From assembly GCA_016791285.1 (NCBI GenBank), contig JAEUMX010000316.1, positions 1 to 15,302 on the forward strand: DNA of 15,302 bases, in the 5' to 3' direction. Source of the DNA: Burkholderiales bacterium. Its GTDB lineage: Bacteria > Pseudomonadota > Gammaproteobacteria > Burkholderiales > JAEUMW01. Position numbers and translations under genes: made by a program. The notes under the pieces were generated by a model. That model did no database searches. It saw nothing but the letters and a program-made list of their open reading frames with translations, and was not told where the DNA came from. Each line of letters starts with the position of its first letter. Within the stretch, counting starts at the first letter, position 1. This document shows positions 1 to 7,563 of the stretch, piece after piece.

Positions 1-335
1 AACACGTTGGACAGATGAACCTCGACGAACGGGATGTCGACCGCCGCCAAGGCGTCTCGCAGCGCGATGCTGGTGTGGGTGAATCCGCCCGGATTGACGA
101 TCGCGAAGTCGACCCCCGAGCGCCCGGCCGCCTGCACGCGATCGATGAGATCGCCTTCCGAATTGCTCTGATGCGTTTCCAGGCGCGCACCTGCCGCGTC
201 GGCTCGACGGGAGAGCGTCGCGTCGATCTCCGCGAGCGTCACGCGGCCGTAATGCTTGGGCTCTCGCGTCCCCAGAAGATTGAGGTTGGGTCCGTGCAGG
301 ACGAGAATGTGCTGGGAGGCGGGCGCCGGCGACAT
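1..335 (-). CDS. aroQ: 3-dehydroquinate dehydratase, type II (partial, C-terminus beyond the window)
   Basis: Catalyses the third step of the shikimate pathway, 3-dehydroquinate to 3-dehydroshikimate, in the cytoplasm. The first 111 residues are visible. They carry the type II signature [13 protein letters not shown] (residues 14-26), the catalytic tyrosine in HYG (Tyr29), the [10 protein letters not shown] segment (57-66), NPGGFTHTS (81-89) and EVHLSN (105-110) with the catalytic histidine. The family is about 145-150 residues long, so roughly the last 35-40 are missing off the left edge. The start is the ATG at 335, with GAGG touching it. The gene lies 91 bases downstream of tlpA on the same strand. 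I see no terminator in that gap, so cotranscription with cutA-dsbD-tlpA is likely. In betaproteobacteria this gene is often followed by accB-accC, which would lie left of the window (inference). Confidence 0.96.
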   Translation of the reverse strand, partial: MSPAPASQHILVLHGPNLNLLGTREPKHYGRVTLAEIDATLSRRADAAGARLETHQSNSEGDLIDRVQAAGRSGVDFAIVNPGGFTHTSIALRDALAAVDIPFVEVHLSNV

Positions 336-426
336 CCTCGCAGTTTGACGCAGTTCGCCACATTTCGTCCAGTGCGCCGAGACCTCCTGGACCCAGGGCA
401 GCGCGCCCGCGATCTTCGGAGAACTG

Positions 427-969
427 TCAAAGAAGTGGATCGACCACGCGCGATAGCTTCGCCTCGTCGACCACACCCAGCTCGGCTGCAGCGAGCGTGC
501 CGCTGCGGTCGAACACCACGGTGAAGGGCAGGCCGCCATGCGGATTGCCGAGCGTGCGCAGGAGCTCTACCGCGTCCAGCGCACCCAGCAGCACGGGGTA
601 GTTGAACCCCATCTTTTCGGCAAAGGGCGCGACCTGGTCGGCTTGGTCGATCGCCACGCCCACGAACTGCACGCCATGTTCGCGGTACCGGTTCTGCATG
701 CGGATGAACTCCGGAATCTCCTTCAGGCACGGCGGGCACCACGTCGCCCAGAAGTTCACCACCAGCACCTTGCCGCGCCATTGGTCGAGCGGCTGGGTCT
801 GCCCCGCCAGGTCCGTGAAGCTCGCTTTCGCGAGGGTGTCCTGGAAGGCGATGGCAGGTGGTGCCTGGGGTTTCCGGTCATCCAGCCACAGGCTGCGCGC
901 GGCAAACCCCGCCGCTGCGGCGAGCAGCGCGATCGACACCGCGAGCGCGGCGGAGCGGACTTTCATCAT
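427..969 (-). CDS. tlpA: TlpA/ResA-family periplasmic thioredoxin-like protein
   Basis: A membrane-anchored or secreted thiol-disulfide reductase, predicted to work in the periplasm as a reductant of apocytochrome c or other oxidised proteins. The 180-residue product has a hydrophobic N-terminal segment (about residues 6-24) that should act as an uncleaved anchor or signal. An AhpC/TSA-thioredoxin fold follows, with the redox motif WCPPC (Cys78, Cys81) inside [16 protein letters not shown] and the cis-proline in GGLPFT (Pro148). The first of two adjacent ATG codons (969) overlaps the dsbD stop as ATGA, so translational coupling is likely; the second ATG (966) is equally possible. Position directly after dsbD argues that DsbD keeps this protein reduced. 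The exact client (cytochrome c biogenesis or general repair) cannot be read from the sequence. Confidence 0.93.
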   Translation of the reverse strand: MMKVRSAALAVSIALLAAAAGFAARSLWLDDRKPQAPPAIAFQDTLAKASFTDLAGQTQPLDQWRGKVLVVNFWATWCPPCLKEIPEFIRMQNRYREHGVQFVGVAIDQADQVAPFAEKMGFNYPVLLGALDAVELLRTLGNPHGGLPFTVVFDRSGTLAAAELGVVDEAKLSRVVDPLL

Positions 970-2786
970 CGACCGCCGACCTGCTCCAGTACACCGAGGA
1001 AGGTGTCCGCGGGTTTGAAGCCGGTGACCCGCAGCGCCGAGATCTCGTTGCCGGCCGGCGAAAAGAAGATGTACCCGGGAGGTCCGAACAGGTTGAAGCG
1101 CTGCATCAGGGCACGGTCGTCGGCGGTGTTGCCGGTCACGTCCGCTTGCAGCAGAACGAAGCTGTCGAGCACTGCCCGCACCCGGGCATCGGTGAAGGTG
1201 AAGCGCTCCATTTCCTTGCAGGCCACGCACCAGTCCGCATAGAAGTCGAGCATCACGGGTCGGCCGCGCGCCTGCGCCAGCCGGGCGTCCAGTTCTCCGA
1301 GGCTGCGCACGCGCTCGAAGCGCAACACCGGCTCGGTCACGCCGGCCACTGTGCGCAGCCCGGCCAGGGGCTGGAGCACGTCCCGACCGCCCGACAGCGC
1401 GCCGACCAGCAACGCCACCCCGAGCAGCAGGACGATCACGCCGACACCCTTCCACAGCTTGCGAAAGCCCGACGCACCGTGCGGCAGCGGGTCGATGGCG
1501 TGCAGGAAGATCGCCGAGCAGATGAGGAGCCCCGCCCACAGCAGCATGACCACGACCGCGGGCAGCAACGGCGCGACGAGCCAGATCGCCACCCCGAGCA
1601 TGACGACCCCGAATACCTGCTTCACCGATTCCATCCACGGCCCCGACCGCGGCAACACCGCGCCCCCGGTCGCGCCGATGAGCAGCAGCGGCACACCCAT
1701 GCCGAGACCCATGGCAAAGAGTGCGGCGCCGCCCTGCATCGCCTCGCGGGTCTGCGAGATGTACAGCAGGGCGCCGGCCAGCGGCGGCGCCACGCAGGGC
1801 CCGACGATGAGCGCAGAGAGGGCGCCCATGCCGAACACCCCGGCGAAGTGACCGCCATGCAGGCGATTCGCCTCTGCGGCGAGCTTGCTCTGGAGAAAGA
1901 TGGGCAGTTGCAGGTCGTAAAGGCCAAACATGGAGCAGGCGAGCAGCACGAAGATCGCCGCGAAGGTGACGAGCACCCACGGCGTCTGCAGCACTGCCGA
2001 GAGCATCGTCCCGGACAGCCCGGCCGCGATCCCCGCCGCGGCATAGGTCAGCGCCATGCCGAGGACGTAAGCCAGCGCGAGCATGAAGCCGCGCGCGTGC
2101 GAGAGCCTGGCGTGCTCGTGTCCGGCGATGATGCCGGACAGGATCGGAATCATGGGGAACACGCAGGGTGTCAGCGTCAGCAGGAGCCCGAAGCCGAAGA
2201 AGGCCGCAATCGACGCCCACAGCCCGCCGTCGCGGAGCGCCGCGGCGATGCGGCTGTCTTCGGCGACGGCGTCTGCCGCCAGGGCCGCGGTGGGCATCGC
2301 GGCCGCCAGGGCGCCGGTGCCGTCGAGCACGAAGATCTTGGTCATCGGGGCATAGCACAGCCCCTTGTCGGCGCAGCCCTGATAGTCCACGGCGAGGGTC
2401 GGGCCGGCCGTGCCGTTCGCGGCGAGCTCGAGCACCGCTTCGAACGGTTCGTGGTAGACATGGGTGGAGCCGAAGATCGGATCCTGTTTGGACTGCGCCG
2501 GGGGCAGCGCGACGCCCGCCACCTTTGCGCCGTCGGCGCCCTCCAGCCGAAACTCGAGTTTTTCCTTGTACAGGTAGTAGCCGGGCGCCGGAGCGAAGCG
2601 CACGACGGCGGAGGTGGCGTCGCGCCGCTCGGCCTCGACCCGAAATGCCTGCTCAGGCGGCAGGAACCCGGACTCCGACTGACCGCTGCCGAAGGACTTG
2701 AACAGATCGTCGACGCCGCCGACCGCGCCCGCTGGCACCAGCAGGAACGCGATCAGGAAGGCTATGAGACCGCGCATGCCTGACAT
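966..2786 (-). CDS. dsbD: Thiol:disulfide interchange protein DsbD
   Basis: Transfers electrons from cytoplasmic thioredoxin across the inner membrane to periplasmic thiol proteins. All three domains are present in 606 residues. A signal peptide (about 1-24) leads to the periplasmic alpha domain with its cysteine pair in GCADKGLC (Cys138, Cys144). The multi-helix membrane domain (about 190-465) has its pair in TLTPCVFP (Cys208) and GPCVAPP (Cys331). The C-terminal thioredoxin-like gamma domain carries DWCVACK (Cys520, Cys523). The length is typical of the family and no key cysteine is missing. I use the ATG at 2786; a second ATG at 2777 (Met4) is possible and neither has a strong ribosome binding site. 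The gene lies 21 bases after cutA and overlaps tlpA by four bases. The cutA-dsbD neighbourhood is also known from E. coli. Confidence 0.97.
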   Translation of the reverse strand: MSGMRGLIAFLIAFLLVPAGAVGGVDDLFKSFGSGQSESGFLPPEQAFRVEAERRDATSAVVRFAPAPGYYLYKEKLEFRLEGADGAKVAGVALPPAQSKQDPIFGSTHVYHEPFEAVLELAANGTAGPTLAVDYQGCADKGLCYAPMTKIFVLDGTGALAAAMPTAALAADAVAEDSRIAAALRDGGLWASIAAFFGFGLLLTLTPCVFPMIPILSGIIAGHEHARLSHARGFMLALAYVLGMALTYAAAGIAAGLSGTMLSAVLQTPWVLVTFAAIFVLLACSMFGLYDLQLPIFLQSKLAAEANRLHGGHFAGVFGMGALSALIVGPCVAPPLAGALLYISQTREAMQGGAALFAMGLGMGVPLLLIGATGGAVLPRSGPWMESVKQVFGVVMLGVAIWLVAPLLPAVVVMLLWAGLLICSAIFLHAIDPLPHGASGFRKLWKGVGVIVLLLGVALLVGALSGGRDVLQPLAGLRTVAGVTEPVLRFERVRSLGELDARLAQARGRPVMLDFYADWCVACKEMERFTFTDARVRAVLDSFVLLQADVTGNTADDRALMQRFNLFGPPGYIFFSPAGNEISALRVTGFKPADTFLGVLEQVGGR

Positions 2787-2807
2787 GAGGTCAGCCCCGG
2801 GCAGGTC

Positions 2808-3140
2808 TCAGCGGCCGGAGGCGGCCGGCGGGGTCTCCGACTCCACCCATTCGAGATAGGCCGGCAGACCCCGGGTGACGGGGACCGCGATGATTTCGGG
2901 CACGTCGTACGGATGCCGCTCGCGGATGGCGCGCTCCAACGCCGGGTAGCACGCCGCGCGCGTCTTGATCAGCACCGGCACCTCCTGCGCCGTCTCGCTC
3001 GCGCCCTGCCAGCGGTAGATCGAGGTGCAGCCGCCGAGCACGTTCACACAGGCGGCGACCCTGGCGTCGATCAGGGCCTGGGCGAGTGCGAGGGCGCTTT
3101 CGCGATCCGGCATGTTGGTGAAGACGAGCAGGGTGTCCAC
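2808..3140 (-). CDS. cutA: CutA1 divalent-cation tolerance protein
   Basis: A small trimeric cytoplasmic protein of the CutA1 family. It is linked to divalent metal tolerance in E. coli, but its molecular role is unsettled. The 110-residue product has the family hallmarks: LLVFTNMPDRE near the start, ACVNVLGGCTSIYRWQG in the middle, then RHPYDVPEIIAVPV and the terminal YLEWV. I chose the GTG at 3140 because the conserved fold begins at its second residue, giving a normal family length. An in-frame extension to 3188 would add 16 unconserved residues and would run through a -10-like TAGAAT (3167-3172). No strong ribosome binding site is visible. It is first in the probable cutA-dsbD-tlpA-aroQ operon, and its link to dsbD is conserved across proteobacteria. 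Confidence 0.92.
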   Translation of the reverse strand: MDTLLVFTNMPDRESALALAQALIDARVAACVNVLGGCTSIYRWQGASETAQEVPVLIKTRAACYPALERAIRERHPYDVPEIIAVPVTRGLPAYLEWVESETPPAASGR

Positions 3141-3166
3141 GGCGATCGTCCAACGAAAAACACTCG

Positions 3167-3172
3167 ATTCTA
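3167..3172 (-). promoter_or_regulatory. Possible -10 element for the cutA operon
   Basis: On the minus strand this reads TAGAAT, five of six matches to the sigma-70 -10 consensus, about 27 bases before the GTG proposed for cutA. No convincing -35 hexamer is seen at 16-18 bases, and there is no TG extension. The same ten bases (GCTAGAATCG, minus strand) occur upstream of hemC, which adds some weight. Confidence 0.35.
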
Positions 3173-3197
3173 GCGGGTTTCGGCACACCGACCGCGG

Positions 3198-4088
3198 TCA
3201 GTCGGCGCCGCCGGCGCGCCAGCGGGCGATCTCGTCGAGCGCGCTCTGGACCGTGGGATAGCGCAGCCGCACGCCGAGTTCCTTCCTCAGGCGCACGCCC
3301 GAAAGCCGCCGCGATTCACCCATGAAGGACAATAGCTCCGGCGACAGGCGCGCCCGCGCCACGGGCCAGGTGACGCGCGGCGGGCGCGGCAGGTCGCAGG
3401 CATCGGCCACCGCGTCGAAGTAATCCCCCATCCTGAGGCAGCTCTCGTCGACCGCATGGTAGACGCGCCCGGGGCGTCCCTTCCGCAGCGCCACGGCGCA
3501 GATGCGTGCGAGATCGTCGGCGTGCACGTGGTTCGAATGCGAGTCTTCGTCGTGCGCGAGCGCCGGGGTCCGCGCCTTCAGCCGCGCCAGGGGCAGGCGG
3601 TCCGCGGCATAGATGCCCGGCACGCGCAGGATCGAAACGCTCGCCCCGGTGCGGCGCTGGAAGGCGCGCAGCCGTCTTTCCGCATCGACGCGCCGGCGCG
3701 CGCGGTCCGTTGCGGGGCTGACGCGACGGGTCTCGGGCACCAGCGCCCCGCGGCAATCGCCATAGACGCCCGAGGTACTGATGTACAGGAGTCGCCGTGG
3801 TAGACTTCCGCGGCCTCCGAGAGCGGCCAGAAGGCGCGCGGTGCGGGAATCGCGCAGCCCGCGCGGCGGCGGCGGGGCGAGGTGCAGAACATCCTGCGCG
3901 AGCCCGGCCAGCCGGCGCAGGCGCGCCAGATCGTCGAGATCACCCGCCACCGGCGTGATGCCCCGCTCACGCAGCGCGGGGCGCTGCTCGGGCCGGTGAC
4001 ACAGTCCGTAGAGGCGATAGCGCCGGGCCAGCAGCGGGGCGGCACGCAGTGCCACGTCGCCGCAGCCCACGATCAACAGTCGTCGCAT
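3198..4088 (-). CDS. Atypical short-chain dehydrogenase / NAD-dependent epimerase-like protein (YeeZ-like)
   Basis: A 296-residue Rossmann-fold protein of the extended/atypical SDR superfamily. Residues 4-15 (LLIVGCGDVALR) form the dinucleotide-binding strand and glycine motif, GDLDD (49-53) is the adenine-side acidic motif, and YISTSGVYGD (102-111) is the strand with the SDR serine. The usual catalytic YxxxK is not seen where expected after VYG; the segment reads RARRRVDAERR. This is like the YeeZ group, where true oxidoreductase activity is doubtful. No signal or membrane segment. The substrate is unknown. The start is the ATG at 4088, without an evident ribosome binding site. The gene ends 57 bases before cutA, so it may feed transcription into the cutA operon, and it is divergent from the reductase gene at 4158. 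It could equally be called a sugar-nucleotide epimerase homologue. Confidence 0.85.
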   Translation of the reverse strand: MRRLLIVGCGDVALRAAPLLARRYRLYGLCHRPEQRPALRERGITPVAGDLDDLARLRRLAGLAQDVLHLAPPPPRGLRDSRTARLLAALGGRGSLPRRLLYISTSGVYGDCRGALVPETRRVSPATDRARRRVDAERRLRAFQRRTGASVSILRVPGIYAADRLPLARLKARTPALAHDEDSHSNHVHADDLARICAVALRKGRPGRVYHAVDESCLRMGDYFDAVADACDLPRPPRVTWPVARARLSPELLSFMGESRRLSGVRLRKELGVRLRYPTVQSALDEIARWRAGGAD

Positions 4089-4157
4089 CGTCGCAGTTTA
4101 ATGGAGTTCGGGCAGTTGCCGACTCGCCCGCCCAAGGACGCAATCGAAAGGATCACG

Positions 4158-5195
4158 ATGATCTGCCGCGTCATCATCAAGCCGAGCGACCACGTGTTCG
4201 ACGTGCAGCCCGATGAGACCGTGCTCCAGGCCGCGCTGCGGCAGGGGCACCCGCTGCCCTATGGCTGCCGCGACGGTGCCTGCGGGTCGTGCCGGGGCAA
4301 GATCCTCGAGGGCCGCGTCGACTATGGCCGCTACCAGCCGACCGCGCTCCCCGAAGCCGACCGCGAGGCGGGCTTCGCGCTTTTCTGCCAGGCCCGTCCG
4401 CTATCCGATCTGGTCATCGAATCGCGCGAGGTCGGCGCCGTGCGCGACATCCCGATCAAGACCCTGCCCTGCCGGGTGCAGAAGATGGAACGTCTCGCCC
4501 CGGACGTGATGGCGCTCCATCTGCGGCTGCCGGCCAACGAGCGCTTGCAGTTCCTCGCCGGCCAGTACATCGAAATCCTGACCCGGGACGGCAAGCGCCG
4601 CGCCTTCTCGATGGCGAACGCGCCGCACGACGACGAAACCCTGCAGCTGCATCTGCGCCACTACACCGGCGGCACGTTCACCGAGTACGTGTTCACGCGG
4701 ATGAAAGAGCGCGAGATCCTTCGCTTCGAAGGTCCCTTCGGCACCTTCTTTCTGCGCGAAGACTGCGACAATCCGATCATCTTTCTCGCGAGCGGCACTG
4801 GCTTCGCCCCGATCAAGGGCATCCTGGAGCACGCCTTCCACCGCGGCGTCGAGCGCCCGATGGTGCTGTACTGGGGAGCGCGCGCGCGGCCGGATCTGTA
4901 CCTGGACGCGCTGCCCCGGCAGTGGGCGGCGGCGCATCCGAACTTCCGCTACGTGCCGGTGCTCTCGGAACCGCGTGCCGAGGACGAATGGACCGCCCGC
5001 ACGGGCTTCGTGCATCGGGCGGTGATGGCGGACTACCCCGACCTGTCCGCGCACCATGTCTACGCCTGCGGCGCGCCGGTGATGGTGGAAGCTGCCCATC
5101 GCGACTTCACGACCCACTGCAGCCTGCCCGAAGACGCGTTCTTCTCCGACGCCTTCACGACTTCGGGCGACGCGCTGAGGAACGCGGCCGGATAA
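4158..5195 (+). CDS. 2Fe-2S/FAD/NAD(P)H oxidoreductase (CDP-6-deoxy-delta-3,4-glucoseen reductase-like)
   Basis: A 345-residue electron-transfer flavoprotein with three modules. A plant-type ferredoxin domain (about 1-95) holds the 2Fe-2S ligands Cys37, Cys42, Cys45 (YGCRDGACGSCRG) and Cys77 (FCQAR). The FAD domain (about 103-200) has RAFSMANAP (148-156), the flavin-binding RxYS-type motif. The NAD(P) domain (about 205-335) has SGTGFAPIKG (212-221) and YACGAPVMV (302-310). The layout matches AscD/E3 reductases and reductase subunits of aromatic oxygenases. No dideoxysugar or oxygenase genes lie nearby, so the usual product name should not be taken as function; the electron acceptor is unknown. 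The ATG at 4158 follows AAAGGA at good spacing; an in-frame ATG at 4101 lacks one. TTTAAT at 4097-4102 is a weak -10 candidate without a clear -35. Its stop lies 5 bases from the hemY stop. Confidence 0.9.
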   Translation: MICRVIIKPSDHVFDVQPDETVLQAALRQGHPLPYGCRDGACGSCRGKILEGRVDYGRYQPTALPEADREAGFALFCQARPLSDLVIESREVGAVRDIPIKTLPCRVQKMERLAPDVMALHLRLPANERLQFLAGQYIEILTRDGKRRAFSMANAPHDDETLQLHLRHYTGGTFTEYVFTRMKEREILRFEGPFGTFFLREDCDNPIIFLASGTGFAPIKGILEHAFHRGVERPMVLYWGARARPDLYLDALPRQWAAAHPNFRYVPVLSEPRAEDEWTARTGFVHRAVMADYPDLSAHHVYACGAPVMVEAAHRDFTTHCSLPEDAFFSDAFTTSGDALRNAAG

Positions 5196-5200
5196 GGCTG

Positions 5201-6409
5201 CTACACCACGGTGCGGCGCCGGCCGCCGGTGTTCGATCTCACCTGGAAGAGGGCGAGCTCCAGGCCCTTGCGGTAGTGCGTGGCGGCTGCCTCGTGCAGA
5301 TCGCGACGCTCCTTGAGCTGCGCCAGACCCAGGTGCGCGGAGTAACTCTGCTCGACCGACAGGCTTGCTTCGAGATAGCTCTCGGCCTTGCCCCACAGCC
5401 CCTGGCGCGCGCACAGGCGGCCCAGGGTGAGCAGCAGGACGGCGTCGTCGGGATGATCGGGGAGCCACTTCTCCGCCAGCTCGATCTGCCGCCGCACGTC
5501 CGCTCCCAGGCACTCGCCGTAGAGCGCGACGAGCTCGCTGTCCCAGGCGACCGCGAGGCTCTCTTCGACGATCTTGTGCGCCTCCGCGCAGCCCCCGAGG
5601 GTGATGAAGGCCTGGGCAGCGACCGACGCGATCTTGCTGTCCGTGCGCTCCTCGCTCGACAGCTTTTGCCAGTACTGCTTCAAACCGGCAGCGTCCACGG
5701 TGCGCCGCCGCAGGTTCTCGATGTGCGCGCTGCGGCTCACCTGCCGCACCCGCAGCGCATCGAAGGCGCCGCGCTTGCCCAGCCCCGACGCCAGTTCGAT
5801 CACGCGATCCCAGTTGCCGAGCCGCTGCTGCAATTTGAGCTCGAGCCGCATCACGGCCGGGTGTTTGTGCTCGACGCCGGCGAGCGATGCGAGCGCTTCA
5901 TCGAAGCGGTGTTGCTCGGTGAGCAGTTCGGCCTGTGCGACGCGCGCCAGGTCGGCGTCGGGCGACTCCTGCCGCATGGCGCGCGCGAGGTATTCGTCGC
6001 GCTTGTCGAAAGCCCTGAGCTCGTGCGCCGCGCGCGCGGCGATCACCGCCGACAGGATCGGCGATTCGTCGAGTTCGAGCGCTTCGGCGGCCGACTTCTC
6101 GGCGCGTGCGAAGCGTCCCACGAAGAGCGCGCCGATCGCCTCGTTCAGCGCACGCCGTCCCCGCTCGCGCCGGCGCGTCTCCCGAAACACGCGCACCTGT
6201 TCCGGTATCCGCAGCGCATTGCCGACGAAGCGCGTTACCAGGTAGAACAGCGCATAACCCGCGAGCACGAGCAGGACGAGCAGATTGACCGACAGCTCGG
6301 CGCGGTAGGGCGGCAACACCACCAGCACGTAGCCGCTCGAATAGCGGGACGCCACGGTCAGCCCGACCGCCAGCGCGGCGAGCGCCAGCAGCCAGAGTAG
6401 CGCTTTCAT
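5201..6409 (-). CDS. hemY: HemY-like inner-membrane TPR protein of the heme cluster
   Basis: A 402-residue proteobacterial HemY protein, found in hem operons and thought to help late porphyrin or heme handling; its biochemical activity is not established. It is unrelated to the FAD-dependent protoporphyrinogen oxidase also called HemY in Bacillus. Two membrane helices at the N-terminus (about 3-20 and 40-60) flank a short loop with the family-typical GYVLVVLPPYRAELS. The rest is helical with TPR-like repeats, for example around residues 130-190 and 310-390 (LLLTLGRLCARQGLWGKAES). The ATG at 6409 overlaps the hemX stop as ATGA, with an AAGGGGG tract about ten bases upstream, so it should be coupled to hemX. 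It is last in hemC-hemD-hemX-hemY and ends 5 bases from the convergent reductase gene, leaving no room for a separate terminator. Confidence 0.93.
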   Translation of the reverse strand: MKALLWLLALAALAVGLTVASRYSSGYVLVVLPPYRAELSVNLLVLLVLAGYALFYLVTRFVGNALRIPEQVRVFRETRRRERGRRALNEAIGALFVGRFARAEKSAAEALELDESPILSAVIAARAAHELRAFDKRDEYLARAMRQESPDADLARVAQAELLTEQHRFDEALASLAGVEHKHPAVMRLELKLQQRLGNWDRVIELASGLGKRGAFDALRVRQVSRSAHIENLRRRTVDAAGLKQYWQKLSSEERTDSKIASVAAQAFITLGGCAEAHKIVEESLAVAWDSELVALYGECLGADVRRQIELAEKWLPDHPDDAVLLLTLGRLCARQGLWGKAESYLEASLSVEQSYSAHLGLAQLKERRDLHEAAATHYRKGLELALFQVRSNTGGRRRTVV

Positions 6410-7563
6410 CGCGCTCGAACCCCCTTCGATGCGGGTTTTGCGGGCGCAGCGGTGTCCGGCAGTTCCTTCGTGTCGCGCGCGATCTTGTAGTTGCGCACGG
6501 CGTCCAGGCTGCCGGCGATATCGGGGACTTCGATGCTCACCGGACTCTCGCCGAGCTCGCGCAGGGTGGCAAGCGCGCTCGTCACCGCCTTGTTCTGCGT
6601 GTCGAAGTAACGATGGAGCCAGTCGCGGGCCGCAAGGATGTCGGCGCGGTATGCCACCGGGTCCCGCTGCAGCAGCGCGACGCGCGCGGACAACAGGCGC
6701 AGCTTCAGGTTCTCGCGCGCGAAATAGGCTTGCTCCGGGGCGAGCAGCGGCACCTCGGTCTTGTCGAGCTTCTGCAGCCGCACCATCTGCTTGAAGTCGG
6801 CCATCGCCTCCCGCATCACCCTCTGCCATGCGCCCTCACCGGCGGGAGCGGGGGCCGCGGCCTCGCGCTCCGTGACCGGCCGCACTTCCATGGCGAGCGG
6901 CAGCGCGTCGACCTGGCCGAGCAGCGTATCGAGCCGCACCGCGATGCCCACCGTGTCGACGTAGGGCAGCGACTTCAGCCGTTCGATGTCCTTCGCGAGC
7001 ACCTTGCGCAGCGGAATGAGCTGCGGCTTGTCGAGGCGCTGCAGGCGGCTGTCCGCGGTCTGGAGGGCGAGCAGTGCCGCGCGCACGTCGCCGGCGAGCT
7101 GCAGCTGCTGGGACGCGATCGCCACGATCTGCTCGATCTCGGAGAGCGACCAGTCGTCGCGGTTGCGCGAGAGCTCCTGGTACAGGGTCTCGAGTGCCAC
7201 CTGCTGATTCTGGGACTGGGCGAGCTTCTCATCGAGCACGCCCGCCTTGACCTGTGCGTCGCGCGCCGCCTCCTGCGCCTGTTGCGCGATGACGCGCGCG
7301 GCCTGATTCTGCGCGTCGATCTCGGCTAGCCGCTGCGCCAGCTCCTGGCGTATCGCCTGCCGCTCGCTGCGCGCATCGAGCCACTGCCAGGCGAGCAGCA
7401 CGAGCGCGAGCCCGGCGAGCCCCAGTGCCAGCTTGGTGAGCGCGAGCCGCAGTTCCTGCGGCGCCTCGCGCGGGGCAGGTTCCGGCGCCGGCGCGACCGG
7501 GGCGGGCGTCTGCGGTATGGGATCGTCCATGGGTGAGTCAGGCCGTCGTTCGTTGGCGGTCAT
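6406..7563 (-). CDS. hemX: HemX-like membrane protein of the heme cluster
   Basis: A 385-residue inner-membrane protein of the HemX family, often annotated as uroporphyrin-III C-methyltransferase although it has no SAM-binding methyltransferase domain; the name is historical. The N-terminus is proline- and alanine-rich (about 12-35). One membrane helix follows (about 43-61), then a long predicted coiled coil (about 64-140, rich in E, Q, A and R) and a helical periplasmic domain with the family segments RDDWSLSEIEQIV and LQTADSRLQ. The ATG at 7563 has GGAG five bases upstream and makes the gene overlap the end of hemD by 26 bases. A later ATG at 7530 would avoid the overlap but lacks a ribosome binding site, so I prefer 7563. 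Its role is probably structural or scaffolding for tetrapyrrole enzymes (inference). Confidence 0.92.
   Translation of the reverse strand: MTANERRPDSPMDDPIPQTPAPVAPAPEPAPREAPQELRLALTKLALGLAGLALVLLAWQWLDARSERQAIRQELAQRLAEIDAQNQAARVIAQQAQEAARDAQVKAGVLDEKLAQSQNQQVALETLYQELSRNRDDWSLSEIEQIVAIASQQLQLAGDVRAALLALQTADSRLQRLDKPQLIPLRKVLAKDIERLKSLPYVDTVGIAVRLDTLLGQVDALPLAMEVRPVTEREAAAPAPAGEGAWQRVMREAMADFKQMVRLQKLDKTEVPLLAPEQAYFARENLKLRLLSARVALLQRDPVAYRADILAARDWLHRYFDTQNKAVTSALATLRELGESPVSIEVPDIAGSLDAVRNYKIARDTKELPDTAAPAKPASKGVRAR

Noticed and set aside
427..2358. Minus-strand 643-residue frame that would fuse tlpA to a long upstream part
   Set aside because: Only the last 180 residues are TlpA. The rest is dsbD read in the wrong frame and is arginine-rich without domains.
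858..2783. Long open frame on the plus strand across dsbD and tlpA
   Set aside because: It is antisense to clearly conserved dsbD and tlpA. Its translation is rich in R, H, Q and G with no recognisable domain, the usual shadow in GC-rich DNA.
3141..3188. Longer cutA starting at 3188
   Set aside because: It adds 16 unconserved residues, and a -10-like TAGAAT lies inside the extension; the family fold begins right after the GTG at 3140.
4289..6400. 703-residue plus-strand frame spanning the reductase and the antisense of hemY
   Set aside because: It reads the reductase out of frame and hemY antisense, with low-complexity composition and no motif.
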